Source of the DNA: Caecitellus pseudoparvulus
Taxonomy: Eukaryota > Bigyra: Bicosoecida
Assembly (NCBI GenBank): GCA_965644315.1
Contig: CBFFRQ010000019.1
Span: 418,057 to 482,056 of the forward strand
Length of the DNA: 64,000 nucleotides
Reading direction: 5' to 3'
Shown: piece by piece, positions 1-9,911 of the stretch
Layout of the letters: the number at the start of each line of letters is the position of its first letter
How positions within the stretch are numbered: position 1 is the first letter of the stretch
The notes under the pieces: generated by a model
The model's input: only the letters and a program-made list of their open reading frames with translations
Database searches by the model: none
What the model was told of the DNA's origin: nothing
Translations under genes and position numbers: made by a program

Positions 1-953
1 CCGATCGACCAAGAAGGACCGCCAAGGCGAATGTGCTCCAGCTTTTCAGGACAGCTCTTCATCTGTGCGATGGAGTGTGTATACTCGGGAGGGAATTGAT
101 ACAACTGCCTCTTTGAATAGAACATGTGCTCTACCGGCAGGAAACTGGAGCACATGAGGAGGCCCAATGCGGGACGGCTGCCTTTCTGCAGGCACAGCTG
201 TTCACAGTTCCATTTCGAAGCACACTCTTCGGTAAAGTGACTGGCCTTGAAGAGGCATTCAACTTCGTCAACGAGGGCGATGACGGCAATGCCGGCTGCC
301 TTGAGCAGAACGTTCACAATATCCTTGCGGTCAGATGTGTAGGCCTCCATCAGTGCTGCGTACAGCTCAGGAGTCAGTGCCTCTGGATCGCCAGCACCCG
401 CACCATCATCTGAAGGCCACAAGTGCCGCAAGTGGACGCGGTGTACCATGTATGTCGGCGTGTCCTTGGCGGTCTCGGCCAGGTATTCCAGCGCCTTTGC
501 CACAGGCGCGTGCCGCCCAAGTCCACGCAGTTGCTGTGCAACTGAGCCGAGCAGCCACTCATCGAAGCCCCTTGTATCCGATGGATCGTGCTTTGACAGG
601 TCGATCATGCAGCACAAAGTCAACTTGCCGTCCGGATTTGCCGCGCTTTGGCTCGCCGTCTCCTGAGCAAACGCGCGCAGCATGTGGGACTTCCCACTGC
701 CCTTGGGGCCCGTTAGGAGGTATGCTTGTGGCAACGGAGAGTAGCCAAGCAACTCCCTTCGCATGAAACCGAGGGAGTATGCCAAGAGCCTCAAGTGGCT
801 CAGGGGAACGAACACCTCATGCTCACTGAGGGCGAGATCTTGTAGCACGGAGTTGGCTGGCGATAGCACCCCTTCGTACTCTGGCAACGGCAGTCCAAAC
901 ATGCACATCTTTTCACAGGGCCCCATCGTGTTTTCATCAGTTCGAGGCGGCAT
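1..953 (-). CDS. P-loop ATPase, partial (runs off the window start)
   Basis: The minus strand is open from position 986 to base 1, so the C-terminal part lies outside the window. The first ATG in frame is at 953; an AG acceptor near 979 could instead begin an internal exon. A Walker A motif, GPKGSGKSH, lies at about 690-720. A Walker B-like segment of hydrophobic residues followed by LVDEVE lies at about 255-285. These are hallmarks of AAA+/STAND-type NTPases that couple ATP hydrolysis to remodelling or signalling. The spacing and a later segment resembling sensor strands recall the ATPases of Crinkler/RHS-type proteins and transposon-borne ATPases, but I cannot assign a family. Base composition is less GC-rich than most host genes here, so it may belong to a mobile or transferred segment. 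A 205-codon frame at 937-1554 on the same strand may hold an upstream exon. Confidence 0.6.
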   Translation of the reverse strand, partial: MPPRTDENTMGPCEKMCMFGLPLPEYEGVLSPANSVLQDLALSEHEVFVPLSHLRLLAYSLGFMRRELLGYSPLPQAYLLTGPKGSGKSHMLRAFAQETASQSAANPDGKLTLCCMIDLSKHDPSDTRGFDEWLLGSVAQQLRGLGRHAPVAKALEYLAETAKDTPTYMVHRVHLRHLWPSDDGAGAGDPEALTPELYAALMEAYTSDRKDIVNVLLKAAGIAVIALVDEVECLFKASHFTEECASKWNCEQLCLQKGSRPALGLLMCSSFLPVEHMFYSKRQLYQFPPEYTHSIAQMKSCPEKLEHIRLGGPSWSI

Positions 954-1614
954 CGCACTCGCTGTCTCCGCTGCGGCGTCTGTGAGTCACAAGGAGGCTG
1001 AACGTACACGTGCAAACGCAGTTCATGGCAGCCATGCCAAGCCGCCCAAACCACCTTATCGCAACGCAGAACGCACCGTCCATTGCAAGGCGAGAATGAA
1101 CGGTATCGCCAGAGAAGGAGGAGCCCTTGTAGCGCTCTTGCAGTCCGGCAAGGCCGCTGAGTTTCGTGCGGAATTGGCAAACCTGCGTTTCAGACCCCAG
1201 AAGCTTGGAGCGCGCGCAGTCTTCACTCTCCCCACTGAAGTAGTGCACGGGAGCTGCGCACTGTGCGCAGTGTGCCCCTCGTGCATGGGTTGCCTGATGC
1301 TGGAGTGGGCTGGATTGTATCGCCGCCCTTCGTTTGCTTTGGCACATCCAGGGGGGGTCTCCAACAAGGCGCCAGTCATGCATCACTTTCCGCTCTGGTG
1401 AGGACTCGACTGCTTGAAGGTACGGCACCAGGGCACTCTCCCTTCCTTCGGCGTTTTCCACTCGAGAGTGGCCACGCTCAAGTGGCTTGCACCTCCCCCT
1501 TTTTCCAGGGTCCAGGTCTGGCCTTTTCCGCAAAAACCACCCACTTCCAACCACCTCATTATAGTGCTGCTCCCTTGCTGTTCAGCGTGCTACCTTGGCC
1601 TTGCACTTTGTGCC
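954..1614. other. Unassigned region upstream of the ATPase
   Basis: No single convincing gene. Minus-strand frames overlap here and one of them (937-1554) may be 5' exon sequence of the ATPase gene. The last 50 bases before 1615 would be the 5' leader of the small membrane protein gene. Confidence 0.3.
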
Positions 1615-2199
1615 ATGGCAGCTGCTGCGCCGGACGCCTCCGCTGCTGAAGCGAAAGTCAATGCGGCTGCGCCGACGCCCGTTCCGCAGCAAGGGCGGAT
1701 CCCACGGCCGCTGAAGCAGTGTCACTATATTTTAGAGAACAGGAAAAGACTGCGGAACAAAGCTGTGGCCTCTGCCGCCACTGGTGCGGCGGTGGGAGGC
1801 GCCCTCGGCCACAGCCTGGGTTCGGCTCTATTTCCGCAGGGTCGAGGCGCGTGGACTGCGCACGTGCCCAGCACGACGCCGAGTGCGTCAGAAGGCACGG
1901 CGGCGCGCAGTCGGTACGAACGCATGTTGGGCGGCATGTGGCGCCTCCCTGGCCTGCGCTGGGTGAGCGTTCGGCGCCCAGTGGCGGTGCTGGTGGGTGG
2001 CATTGGCCTCGGTCTCCTGGCTGGCTTGCGTGTGGGCTTGCCGGCGTCAGACTGGCAGTGGCTGCGGGACAACGCCAACCCGAGTCGAGCGGAAATGGAC
2101 GCTGCTGAGCGCGTGGCGGCGGCGGAGTCCACACTGGTGGGGGGGGGGGCGTTGCGGCGCAGTGCAGGAGCAGTGGTGGCCTCCCAGCAGGACCGCTGA
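1615..2199 (+). CDS. Small predicted membrane protein, unknown function
   Basis: Single-exon frame of 194 residues starting at the ATG in a GCCATGGC context, which is a good eukaryotic start. After an Ala-rich N-terminus there is a Gly/Ala-rich hydrophobic stretch at about residues 55-77 with GxxxG-like spacing, and a second hydrophobic helix at about residues 125-145. The two could form a membrane hairpin. An N-terminal Ala-rich, weakly basic region could be an organelle targeting sequence, but this is inference. I do not recognise the family. The frame ends in a short polar tail followed by TGA. It is followed closely by the next plus-strand gene. Confidence 0.5.
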   Translation: MAAAAPDASAAEAKVNAAAPTPVPQQGRIPRPLKQCHYILENRKRLRNKAVASAATGAAVGGALGHSLGSALFPQGRGAWTAHVPSTTPSASEGTAARSRYERMLGGMWRLPGLRWVSVRRPVAVLVGGIGLGLLAGLRVGLPASDWQWLRDNANPSRAEMDAAERVAAAESTLVGGGALRRSAGAVVASQQDR

Positions 2200-2425
2200 G
2201 GCCGTGCCTGGCACCTGCCAAGTATTATCAATTACCAACCATACAGTGCCATGTGTAGGCTTGCCCTGCTTGGCATTGGCGTGTGCCGGTTAGAGTGGCA
2301 GCGTGTGGCCCGCCGTGGGAGAGCTCGGCCCTGGTACCCGTCCTTGGGGGGGCTGCGCACCCCCCCTCCAAAGGAAAAATTAAAACTCAAACTCCACATG
2401 CACTTCGTCGGGCAGCACGTGGCCC

Positions 2426-4810
2426 ATGCGAGCATGCGAAGGCTGTGGGCGGCAGGGCAAGGTGCGCCAGTGTCGTGGCCTGGGTGCACAGGCCAGCCTT
2501 GGCAGCCTGCTGCGTTGAAGTGGCTCCAGCCACGTGGCAGGTTTCGGAAACGCCGCACTACACTCACGGTTCTTCTTCCAGTGGGCCGACTACCTTCATC
2601 GCCTGCTCCTCAGGATGCAGTCGGCGGCAGGAAGCCTGGTGGGCGGACAGCAGATTCCGCACGCCACGCCTCCCGAAGCTATTGTGCTGCGAGTTGCACT
2701 GAGCCACAGCCGGCGCGCACGGGACAGTGAAACACGTGGTGATATAGAACAGGTGCGTCGTGGTTGAGGGGGAGCCGGCTCGGTGCACGTGTCGTGGTGC
2801 CGCCGCCCGATTCTGTGTCGAAGCAGGGCTGGCAGCTTTAGCAGACATGCGTGGACGCCCCCCCCCTCCCTCTGCCGACCACCACAGGCACGGGCCATGT
2901 ACAGCAGTGCAGCGCAACTGCTGCGAGCTACAGCTGCTAGCCGGGCCTTGACCCCTGCTCAGGCCACGCAGGCCATTGCGTTGGCTGCTGCGTACGAACG
3001 GCAGGCAGAGAAGGGCCCTGCCCCACCCTCTGCACTTGCAGCTGTAGGACTGCCTCACACGGGCAGTGGTTCGGGGGTCCGTGCTGATCACAGTGCTGCC
3101 CCGGCCCCTGCGTCGCTGGCACAGCAGGGTGCCTTGGCCTCTGGGACAGAGGCGGTTGCGAAACGCTCTGCCGGCACCAGCCTCCTGCGGCCATCACCCG
3201 GGCTGCTGCGGGCGCAGGCAGCCCAAAGCGGCGCAGCTGGGCTGGAGAAAGTTGGATTTCGTGACGGCCCCGGGGCTGGGCAGCCCGCTGGCCTCTCGCC
3301 TTGCCTGAGCAGCGGCGCCGTGCTGCCCCCGGCACACCCTGCGCTGCTGCCGTTTTGGCTCTTTGCACGACTGCAGAGCGGTCTGCGCGGCGGCTGCATG
3401 CTGACGCCGCGGCTGTTCCTGCCCAAGGCACTCTTTTGTACAGGGCATGCCCGTGTGGCAAGCGTGCGGCAGCTGCGGCAGCTGCTGCAGCGGCTAACAG
3501 CCTCCCTGCGCCGCGCATCAAGTGCCCTGGATGTAACGTCACCCACCACGCCAGGAGTGCTGCACGACGCGCTGTGCCAGCTGCTGGCTGACATTCGAAG
3601 CGCGAACACTGCATTTACGGGGAGAGTGCCACGTCTCCTGTCCCTGCTGCCCCGCAAGACGGCTGCCAGCGCGTTGCCAGGCGTTGGCCAGCTGACGGCG
3701 TCAGCATCACCTGCCGCGTCACACTGCACCGCCGCTGGCACGGCGCCGCCCACCTCGCCTGAGAAGGCCCCCACCCCTGCAGCATTCCAAGGTGTGCGCA
3801 GCAGCCCCCTGGGCCCGCCTGCTTCTGCCGGTGAGCGGGGCAGTGGTGGCGCAAGTGTTGCTTCGGGGCCCATGGTGCGCCCCCGCCCCCACCCGACTTC
3901 ACCGGAACACACGCTGCTGGCGCCGGAGTTCCTGGTAATTTCCACGCCCCATTGTGTGGGAGTGCCCCTGGGCAGCAGTGTCGTGGCGTCAGGCTTGGCT
4001 GGGCCCGCTGGCCCGCGGCGCGGTACTGTGGCGCCGCCGCGCCGGCCCAGCGCCCCAGCGCGGACGCCGCCGCCCAGGGGCATGGGCCCACCTGCCGCCA
4101 CCCCGGCAGATGGCGTGACAGGCGCGCCAGGGAGTGACTCGCGGTCCAGCCCAAGCCCCGACACGCCCCCCCCCTCCGCGCCGTCCTCGGGCTGGTGGTC
4201 AGCCCTCAGCACAGGAGTCACGTCGGGCATCACCTCAGTGCTGGCAGGCATGGGGGCGGGGGGTGGTGGGCCAGCTGGCCCCAGCCCTGCGCCATCGGCG
4301 GCGCCCCCCTCCTCTGACGGCGCGCCTGACGCCAGGCAAGGCGCACCCCCGCCCCTGCTGACACCTGAAGCTGGCGCCGCCCTGTCAAGTGACGTGCTGG
4401 CCCTGTGTGAGGCGGCTGACGCGCTGGGCGCGTGGACTGCCGTGGCCGTGTGGGCAGGCACACAGCAAGAGTGTGGGGAGTTTTCAGACGATGAGGAGGG
4501 CCCTGCGCTGGGGGGGGCGTGGCGTGCGCCAGCAGCCCCAGCGCAGGAGGCCAAAGCCGCGTTGCCGTTTCTGGCACGGGCTGCTCAGGGGCTGCAGGAC
4601 GCCGGGCATGCCCACGCGGCAGTGCAGGCACTGGGCAGTGACAGGGCTGCCACGGCGCACGTGCTGAATCACTGCGCGCGCGGGCTGTGGCACACTGCCG
4701 CTGTGCCGGTGCTGGAGGCTGTGCGGACAGCGGTGCGCGCCCATGCACGCGCAGCAGGCGCGGCGTTTGGGCAGCCTCCACGGCCACAGACGGGCTTCTT
4801 GTGGAGATGA
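2426..4810 (+). CDS. Pro/Ala-rich protein with helical N-terminal region, unknown function
   Basis: Two exons are well supported: 2582-2752 and 2888-4810, separated by an intron that starts GTGCGT and ends CACAG, in phase 0. A short first exon at 2426-2461 (ATG, donor GTGCGC) fits phase 0 but is tentative. The N-terminal ~110 residues are predicted helical and could resemble a MIT-like bundle; a long low-complexity Pro/Ser/Ala region follows, then a helical C-terminus of about 100 residues starting after an acidic patch (DDEEG). No catalytic motif is visible. I considered a regulatory subunit or the C-terminal region of an autophagy kinase-like protein, but nothing is decisive. Confidence 0.55.
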
Positions 4811-5370
4811 GAAGCCTCCTGTTGCGTGTGTGTGTGTAACGGGCTTTGTTCATAGGGCCGGCTGTGCACTGTGTGGCTGTGCGTGCGACGTGGGTGGGTG
4901 AAATTGTCCACGTTTTTGTCGCGGCGACGGCCGCTTGGCCCGAAGTGCTTCACGCACACCCTCCGTTGCAGCGGGCACCTCCGGCTGGGAAAGCCTGCTT
5001 TCGAGCTCCACAACTAGCTAGGATGAGCCTCCGGCGGGTTCGGCCGCGCGGCTGCCGCGGTGCGTGGCGCTGTGGCGTTGCTGGGCGCCATTTCTGGCGT
5101 GCTGATGTGGCGAGCGTTTTCACAAGCCTCGGGTTGGGTTCCGACGGCTGATGAGGGGGGTCAAGGGGGCCATCCGCGCAGACGCACGCCCACATCAACG
5201 CCTGCCCTACCCAGTCCCGCACGCCCGACCAATTCACCATACCGAACACAACGCCACGAACCAGTGTCATGGCACGCCTGCCATTGCCTGTGCAGAGCAA
5301 CCTGCCTGTTGCAGTCCAGCCTGCAACGCCAGCCGTCTGCTTGCCCTGCCCCTGCGCGTGCCTTCCCTAC
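4811..5370. other. Intergenic region ending at the transposon insertion
   Basis: Contains the 3' flank of the preceding gene, with a TG repeat and TGTAAC soon after the stop, and about 500 bp without a convincing gene. A possible short hydrophobic peptide near 5060-5150 has no supporting ATG. The last five bases (CCTAC, 5366-5370) are the left target duplication of transposon copy A. Confidence 0.4.
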
Positions 5371-5397
5371 TAGGTCTCGTGAAACCTTACAGTAAGA
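5366..5397. repeat. Left TIR and target duplication of copy A
   Basis: CCTAC duplication (5366-5370) followed by the left terminal inverted repeat (5371-5397). A subterminal word CTTATATCAG occurs at 5429-5438 and again, in the same direct orientation, near the right end at 9730-9739. Confidence 0.9.
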
Positions 5398-5952
5398 AAT
5401 TGCTGATTGACTACTGTAGGAGTTCAGGCTTATATCAGAAATGGCGAAATGAGGATTCTTGGGATATTTGAGTTGGGAACCCCACCAAAAACTGATCGAT
5501 ATGTACTTCATGCGGAATCAATCGCTTGCACTCGCCAGCCTGATGCAGGTTTTGCTGTAGGTCGTAGTGATTGGCAAGTGAGAATTGCGGAAATCGGTTT
5601 GCAGGAATAAAATGATACTTCACTCAAATCCAACTCAGAGCATACTAAAAGCTGCACAACTTATCCCAGTACTACGGACTTTAGTTTTGGCTTGGATTCT
5701 TTCCAGATGGCCGCCCATCCGGCTGGCGGGAGCCAGCATGGTTCCCAACCCCACTCAACAACCCCGAATGGCCAACAGGATGCCGTACAACGCGGAATCG
5801 TAAAACCCAGAGGAGTCCCAGTCCCAGATGACGTTGTACTGACCCTTTTCGCAGTGAGTTTTGGCGCTGGATCTTGCTGCTGTAGGTGTGGTACCCCACA
5901 AACCCGTTTCAAATGAAACGCCTAGATTGCCTCAAGCTGGCTGGAGAAGAAA

Positions 5953-7044
5953 ATGGACGAAGGTGGGTCCCTTGTCGATGCTCTTCCGCATAAAGCTGCA
6001 GAAAAGACCCAGTTTATCAAGTTCTTGGAGCGATTGATCAGCGCGGGAGCCGGAACCGTGGACGTCCCCGGTGGCGTTTCATGGCTGGTGCGGCCTGAGC
6101 ATGCAGCTGCATACCTTGGCGTTCCAACAGAGGGAAACGTGGGCCCTGCAGGGCTGTACTGGTCTGCTGCACATGCCCAAGCAAAGTTGTCAGCTTTCTT
6201 GGCAGACCGCAAGAACGGGAAGTCTGTACAGAGGACTTTCCACAACCTGCAATTGAAGGGCAGACTGCGACGGGGACTCAAGGAAGCCATCCAGGCCCTT
6301 GAGCTTCTTGCAGAGCATGCAGTGGAAAATCCAGCCGTGGCATTCCCAGAGGATCCAACTAAATGCCCTTCTGATCCAGCATTGCTCCCATTTTCAGCCT
6401 TGCTGCGGGTACATGTTCACAACCAGGAGGCTCACTCAGGTCCGTGCCTTGGCCCCACCCTGACTCCGGGAAGTGAAGAAGTTGCACGCTTCGCAGCAGC
6501 TTTCGGGTACATTCGTTACCATTCAGTGGTGCGCATGGCTGTTCGCGTGAACCCAAAGCTTGAGCGAAGCCGACGGAAGCGTCAGCGTACGTCCCCGGCC
6601 CTCGATCGACCACGGTCCAAATCGGTTCGAGGAGCTCAGACCCCAAGCCCGGGACAGGCGGGTACCCCTAGCAACATTGCTGATACGCTGGTTGATGAAC
6701 TTACTGAGGCGGCATGTCAGATCGACCCCGCGGCAGTCCCCTTCTTGTCTGTCGAGACCGCTCTGTCTCTTGAGGAGCAAGACGCTGCAATCGCAGCAGT
6801 AGCACAAGCAACTGAGGCTTCAGCATCAAGACGCAATGCTGGAAACCGCGGCAGTGACCCAAGCGGTCTGTTTCACAGCGCTGCAGTGCTTCGAAAGGCT
6901 GCCCAACAAGCAAAAGAGTGCTTCGATGTGTCAAGGGACTCTCAACGCATGCACGACACTCTGAAGGAGGCTCTTGTCCAGCTCTTGGACAGGATGACGT
7001 CGATCGAGCAAGCAGTGACACGGATAGAGGCTCGTCTTGCATGA
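5953..7044 (+). CDS. Transposon accessory protein, copy A (363 aa)
   Basis: Intact 363-codon frame inside copy A, with the same predicted protein in copy B. The first ~200 residues look globular, with an Ala/Leu-rich helical segment. The middle carries a basic patch (RSRRKRQR, about residue 205) that could be a nuclear localisation or DNA-binding region. The C-terminus is predicted to form an amphipathic helix or short coiled coil. Harbinger elements usually encode a Myb/SANT-like partner that carries the transposase to the nucleus and DNA; I see no clear SANT tryptophan pattern here, so this partner is of another or very diverged type. A short upstream frame (5692-5916) could be a 5' exon. 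Probable role: partner of the transposase, by position only. Confidence 0.75.
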   Translation: MDEGGSLVDALPHKAAEKTQFIKFLERLISAGAGTVDVPGGVSWLVRPEHAAAYLGVPTEGNVGPAGLYWSAAHAQAKLSAFLADRKNGKSVQRTFHNLQLKGRLRRGLKEAIQALELLAEHAVENPAVAFPEDPTKCPSDPALLPFSALLRVHVHNQEAHSGPCLGPTLTPGSEEVARFAAAFGYIRYHSVVRMAVRVNPKLERSRRKRQRTSPALDRPRSKSVRGAQTPSPGQAGTPSNIADTLVDELTEAACQIDPAAVPFLSVETALSLEEQDAAIAAVAQATEASASRRNAGNRGSDPSGLFHSAAVLRKAAQQAKECFDVSRDSQRMHDTLKEALVQLLDRMTSIEQAVTRIEARLA

Positions 7045-7213
7045 TCCAGGGGACACACCTTTCACTCCTTCCGTCCCGAGTGTAAAGTCATTGTATTTGT
7101 TGTGTATGGTGATCAGAGGAGGGAACAGGAGCGAGACACGGCTTTGCTGATCAATGCACGCTGCCGGGTGGGCCAGGGGGAAGACACCATTGAGAGGGGT
7201 GGTGTCCTCGAGC

Positions 7214-9423
7214 TCACTTCGGTAGGGCAGATCCCGCTGCCGTGGCTGTGCCTTGCGAAGCGCAGGAAAGTGTCAGCCGGTGAACGAGGTCGCCCCTCGT
7301 ACCAATGCAAGACAACCCCGTTTCTTCACATCGTTGGCGAAGCTGGTCGATGGTCATCCGCGCTATCGAGTCCGGGTCCAGACAAGGGTCACCCTCAAGG
7401 AGAAGTCCAGACGCAAACTCCACGAGCGGGCTGTCCTCCAAACCAGATCCCGGACACTGCAACAGGCTAAGCTCCACTGGAGTGCAGTTCTTGTCCAATG
7501 CCAACCTCTCTGCGATCAGAGGGAGTGTGTTGTACAAGTGCGTCGCTGCTCCCGAGGAGTGCAGCTCTTGTTCCTCGGTTCCATCCTCGTGGTAGTAGTA
7601 CACCTCCCACATTGCGGTGTAGGGGTGGACCAACACTGCGTAGCCTCGCTCGGGTTGTGACCCCCCGAGTACATGAGAGGTTCGTTTTGCCGAAGGACCA
7701 TCCCGTGAAACCACTTTCGCAGTCGTGGCATGACTTCCTGTTGTGCACTGCCTCGACTCCGTGTATGACGGGGTTGACCCGGCACAGCAGATGCTGTGCC
7801 GGGCTTCTTGCTCCTCTTCTTCAAGGATGACAAGCCCCCTTGGTCCAGGTCCTGCAGCACCTCGCGATCAAGTCCATGGAGCAGCGTCGTCATGGTTTGG
7901 ATCTGCTCCCAAAGCTCTGACGAGGCCCCGCGAGGGGGCTGGGCTTCAACCTCAGGCGCAGATTCCCCTTGTGCATCACGCACAGCTTTGGCAACGGCCT
8001 GATAAGCCACCTTCATGGGTCGCTTGTTGCGCCGGACTTGCATCAGTCGGGGCAGGTCTTCAAATGTGCGATCTGCTGCCTCCCCTAATGCACGGTCGGC
8101 CTTTACAGTGAGATGGAGCAAGCTCAACGAGTGATTCTTTCGAAGCAGCCATGACTCGCTTCGGAGGCTGCGACGAGTGTAAAGCATCCGAAATGCAACA
8201 AGACCTGTGACCGCCTTGACCGTCAAGAGCAGAAGTGCCTTTTGGTCTGCGAGGAACGGCATCTGTGAGTGTCTTTCGCTCAACCTACCATTGAACGACT
8301 TGATGACGTTGTTGCAGTTCTCCACTACAAGCCTTGCGCTGCTTATCATCTCCGTTCGCAGATCCAAGCTAAGCAGCATCCCAGACGCCATGCGCAGCCT
8401 CTCGAGCTCTTCGGCATCCTCCCACCCAGCCTCAATGTGCTGGGTGATCTTGTCGGCCCACTGTTTGAGGTGGGATGGCTTGTCTCCCGCTACAATGTGC
8501 TTGTTGGAGTGCCAGTACAATGCATCTCCTAGCAGCAGATCGCCTGGCTCCATGACTCCATGGCGGCGCAGGGTTCGCACCGCGTCTGACGCCGCCGCAA
8601 CTTCAGACTGTGATCCAGGCCCCATCTCAAAAATAGCCAAGGGAACTCCAGTGAGGTCTGTCACAAGCAGGAAGTCGTAACCTGGAATCTTGTGGTGGAC
8701 GTTGTAGTGGGATTGGGGTCGGCCCGGCATCGCTTGCATCGGGATGGTTACCCCATCCACTGCCCCGACAACACGGCCAAGTGCGCCGCCAAAAATCCCG
8801 TGAGACACGTCCCGCTGATCTTCGGGTATCTTGAGCATCAAATTTCTGGTGGCAACAGAGAGGACGAAGGGAATCACCTCCCGGAAGATCCCATGCATAG
8901 ATCCTTCCGGCATCTTCGTAATGATCGCCAGAGCGGCAGGAGGGTGCCCACGGAGCTGGGAAATGCAAATGAAAATCCGTACAAAGGCTGAGTGCTGCTT
9001 GGTTTGCATGTTTTTGGCCTTTACGAGAGCTCTCTGGACTTCGTCAGAGAAGTGCCTGTACATCTCTGCGTTCATCCCCGTTAACCTCCAACAGTGCCTC
9101 GGGTTCTGCAGCGTCGCTTCAATAGACTGGCGAATGACAAGTGGCTTGATCCTACGAAGCCTACCTCTGCCTTTTGCTGCTCCGAACTTCGCTTCCCGCT
9201 GATCCCTGCGGGTGTAGCCTTCGGCTCGAAGCTGGCCTGCCAAGGCATGCACCGAGTGTACAAGCAACGACTGCCCTGTGACAAGTGAGGCCGCACCAAG
9301 GTTCATCATGTGGGCACTTGCTTCAAGAATTCCTTGAGCTATTCCGCGTGACGACCTTTCCGGGACAGCTGTGGCCGTTCGCAACGGGGCGCCGGATCGG
9401 TCTCGTTTCGTCGCCATCACCAC
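7214..9423 (-). pseudogene. Harbinger-like transposase, copy A, frameshifted near the 3' end
   Basis: Starting at 9423 the frame encodes an N-terminal helix-turn-helix-like region, then the DDE nuclease core: GAVDGVTIP (first Asp), LLGDALYW (second Asp) and SSARLVVENCN (Glu). The order and context match HARBI1/DDE_Tnp_4 transposases, which cut and paste the element. At the run of C at about 7661-7666 there are six Cs where copy B has seven. The frame shifts and terminates at 7516 after 635 residues, while the original C-terminal tail continues in another frame down to 7214. The lost tail contains the SAP-like DNA-binding motif seen in copy B. The DDE core is untouched, so a partly active protein is possible. 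A homopolymer sequencing error is an alternative explanation. Confidence 0.85.
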
Positions 9424-9755
9424 TGGGTGAGAATTCGGCTTGGAAGAGGAAACCGGGCGAACAAATGGCGGAAGTTATGAGAAAGCTTGAGGTTGGCCAT
9501 GAATTGCGTGAAATTTTTGAGCCAGCGCTTATTCTGAAAGAGGTAGACGGCCTTGGGTGATTGGCCGTTTTCTTTCGGTGCCCGTAACGCCAACGGCCAA
9601 CGGCACCATCAAACAAAAAACTCAAATTTGAAGTATTTGAATTTTGGCGAAGCCCCCCCGCCGGGTCTTGTTGCGCAAAACCTCCAAGAACGCAAAATTG
9701 CTCTAAGAATGTTGAGCATAGTGCTAGACCTTATATCAGTTTGTCCTACATTTGC

Positions 9756-9787
9756 CCTTATTGCAGGGTTTCACGAGACCTACCTAC
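9756..9787. repeat. Right TIR and target duplication of copy A
   Basis: Inverted copy of the left end (GGTTTCACGAGACCTA at 9767-9782, imperfect pairing back to 9756), followed by the second CCTAC at 9783-9787. Confidence 0.9.
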
Positions 9788-9911
9788 CCTACCGACAGCA
9801 GCGCGCTACAAGGCGGCCCCGCGCACACGTCACGCGCTCCCGCCCCTACACGCCCACCCCCGCACCGCCACGAGCAGAGGGCAGGCAGGGGGAGCTCTTC
9901 TGCGTCACAGC

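Larger units (their letters stand above)
5371..9782. mobile_element. PIF/Harbinger-like DNA transposon, copy A (4,412 bp)
   Basis: Both termini carry the inverted sequence TAGGTCTCGTGAAACC, perfect for 16 bp and continuing with three mismatches to about 27 bp. The element is flanked by 5-bp direct repeats CCTAC (5366-5370 and 9783-9787). It carries two convergently arranged genes: a plus-strand 363-codon gene and a minus-strand DDE transposase. Apart from one base in a C-run near 7661-7666, it matches copy B at 56643-61055. GC content is visibly lower than in flanking host genes. The transposase resembles the HARBI1/DDE_Tnp_4 family, whose target duplications are usually 3 bp; the 5-bp duplication here is therefore unusual. 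Confidence 0.9.

Noticed and set aside
3088-4554. 488-codon antisense frame opposite the Pro/Ala-rich gene
   Set aside because: Low-complexity shadow; the plus strand has a phased intron and consistent frame.
5060-5160. Possible small hydrophobic peptide between the Pro/Ala-rich gene and copy A
   Set aside because: No ATG start and no supporting splice signals.
5371-5374. TA as a 2-bp target duplication of the Harbinger-like elements
   Set aside because: TA is present at both termini of both copies and is part of the inverted repeat; the true flanking duplications are the 5-bp CCTAC and CTTGT, which differ between sites.
5585-5916. Short frames in the 5' part of copy A (and 56857-57188 in copy B)
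   Set aside because: Conserved only because the copies are identical; could be 5' exons of the accessory gene but no phased splice model was convincing.
7743-9202. Plus-strand frames opposite the copy A transposase (and the same in copy B)
   Set aside because: Antisense of a clear DDE transposase.
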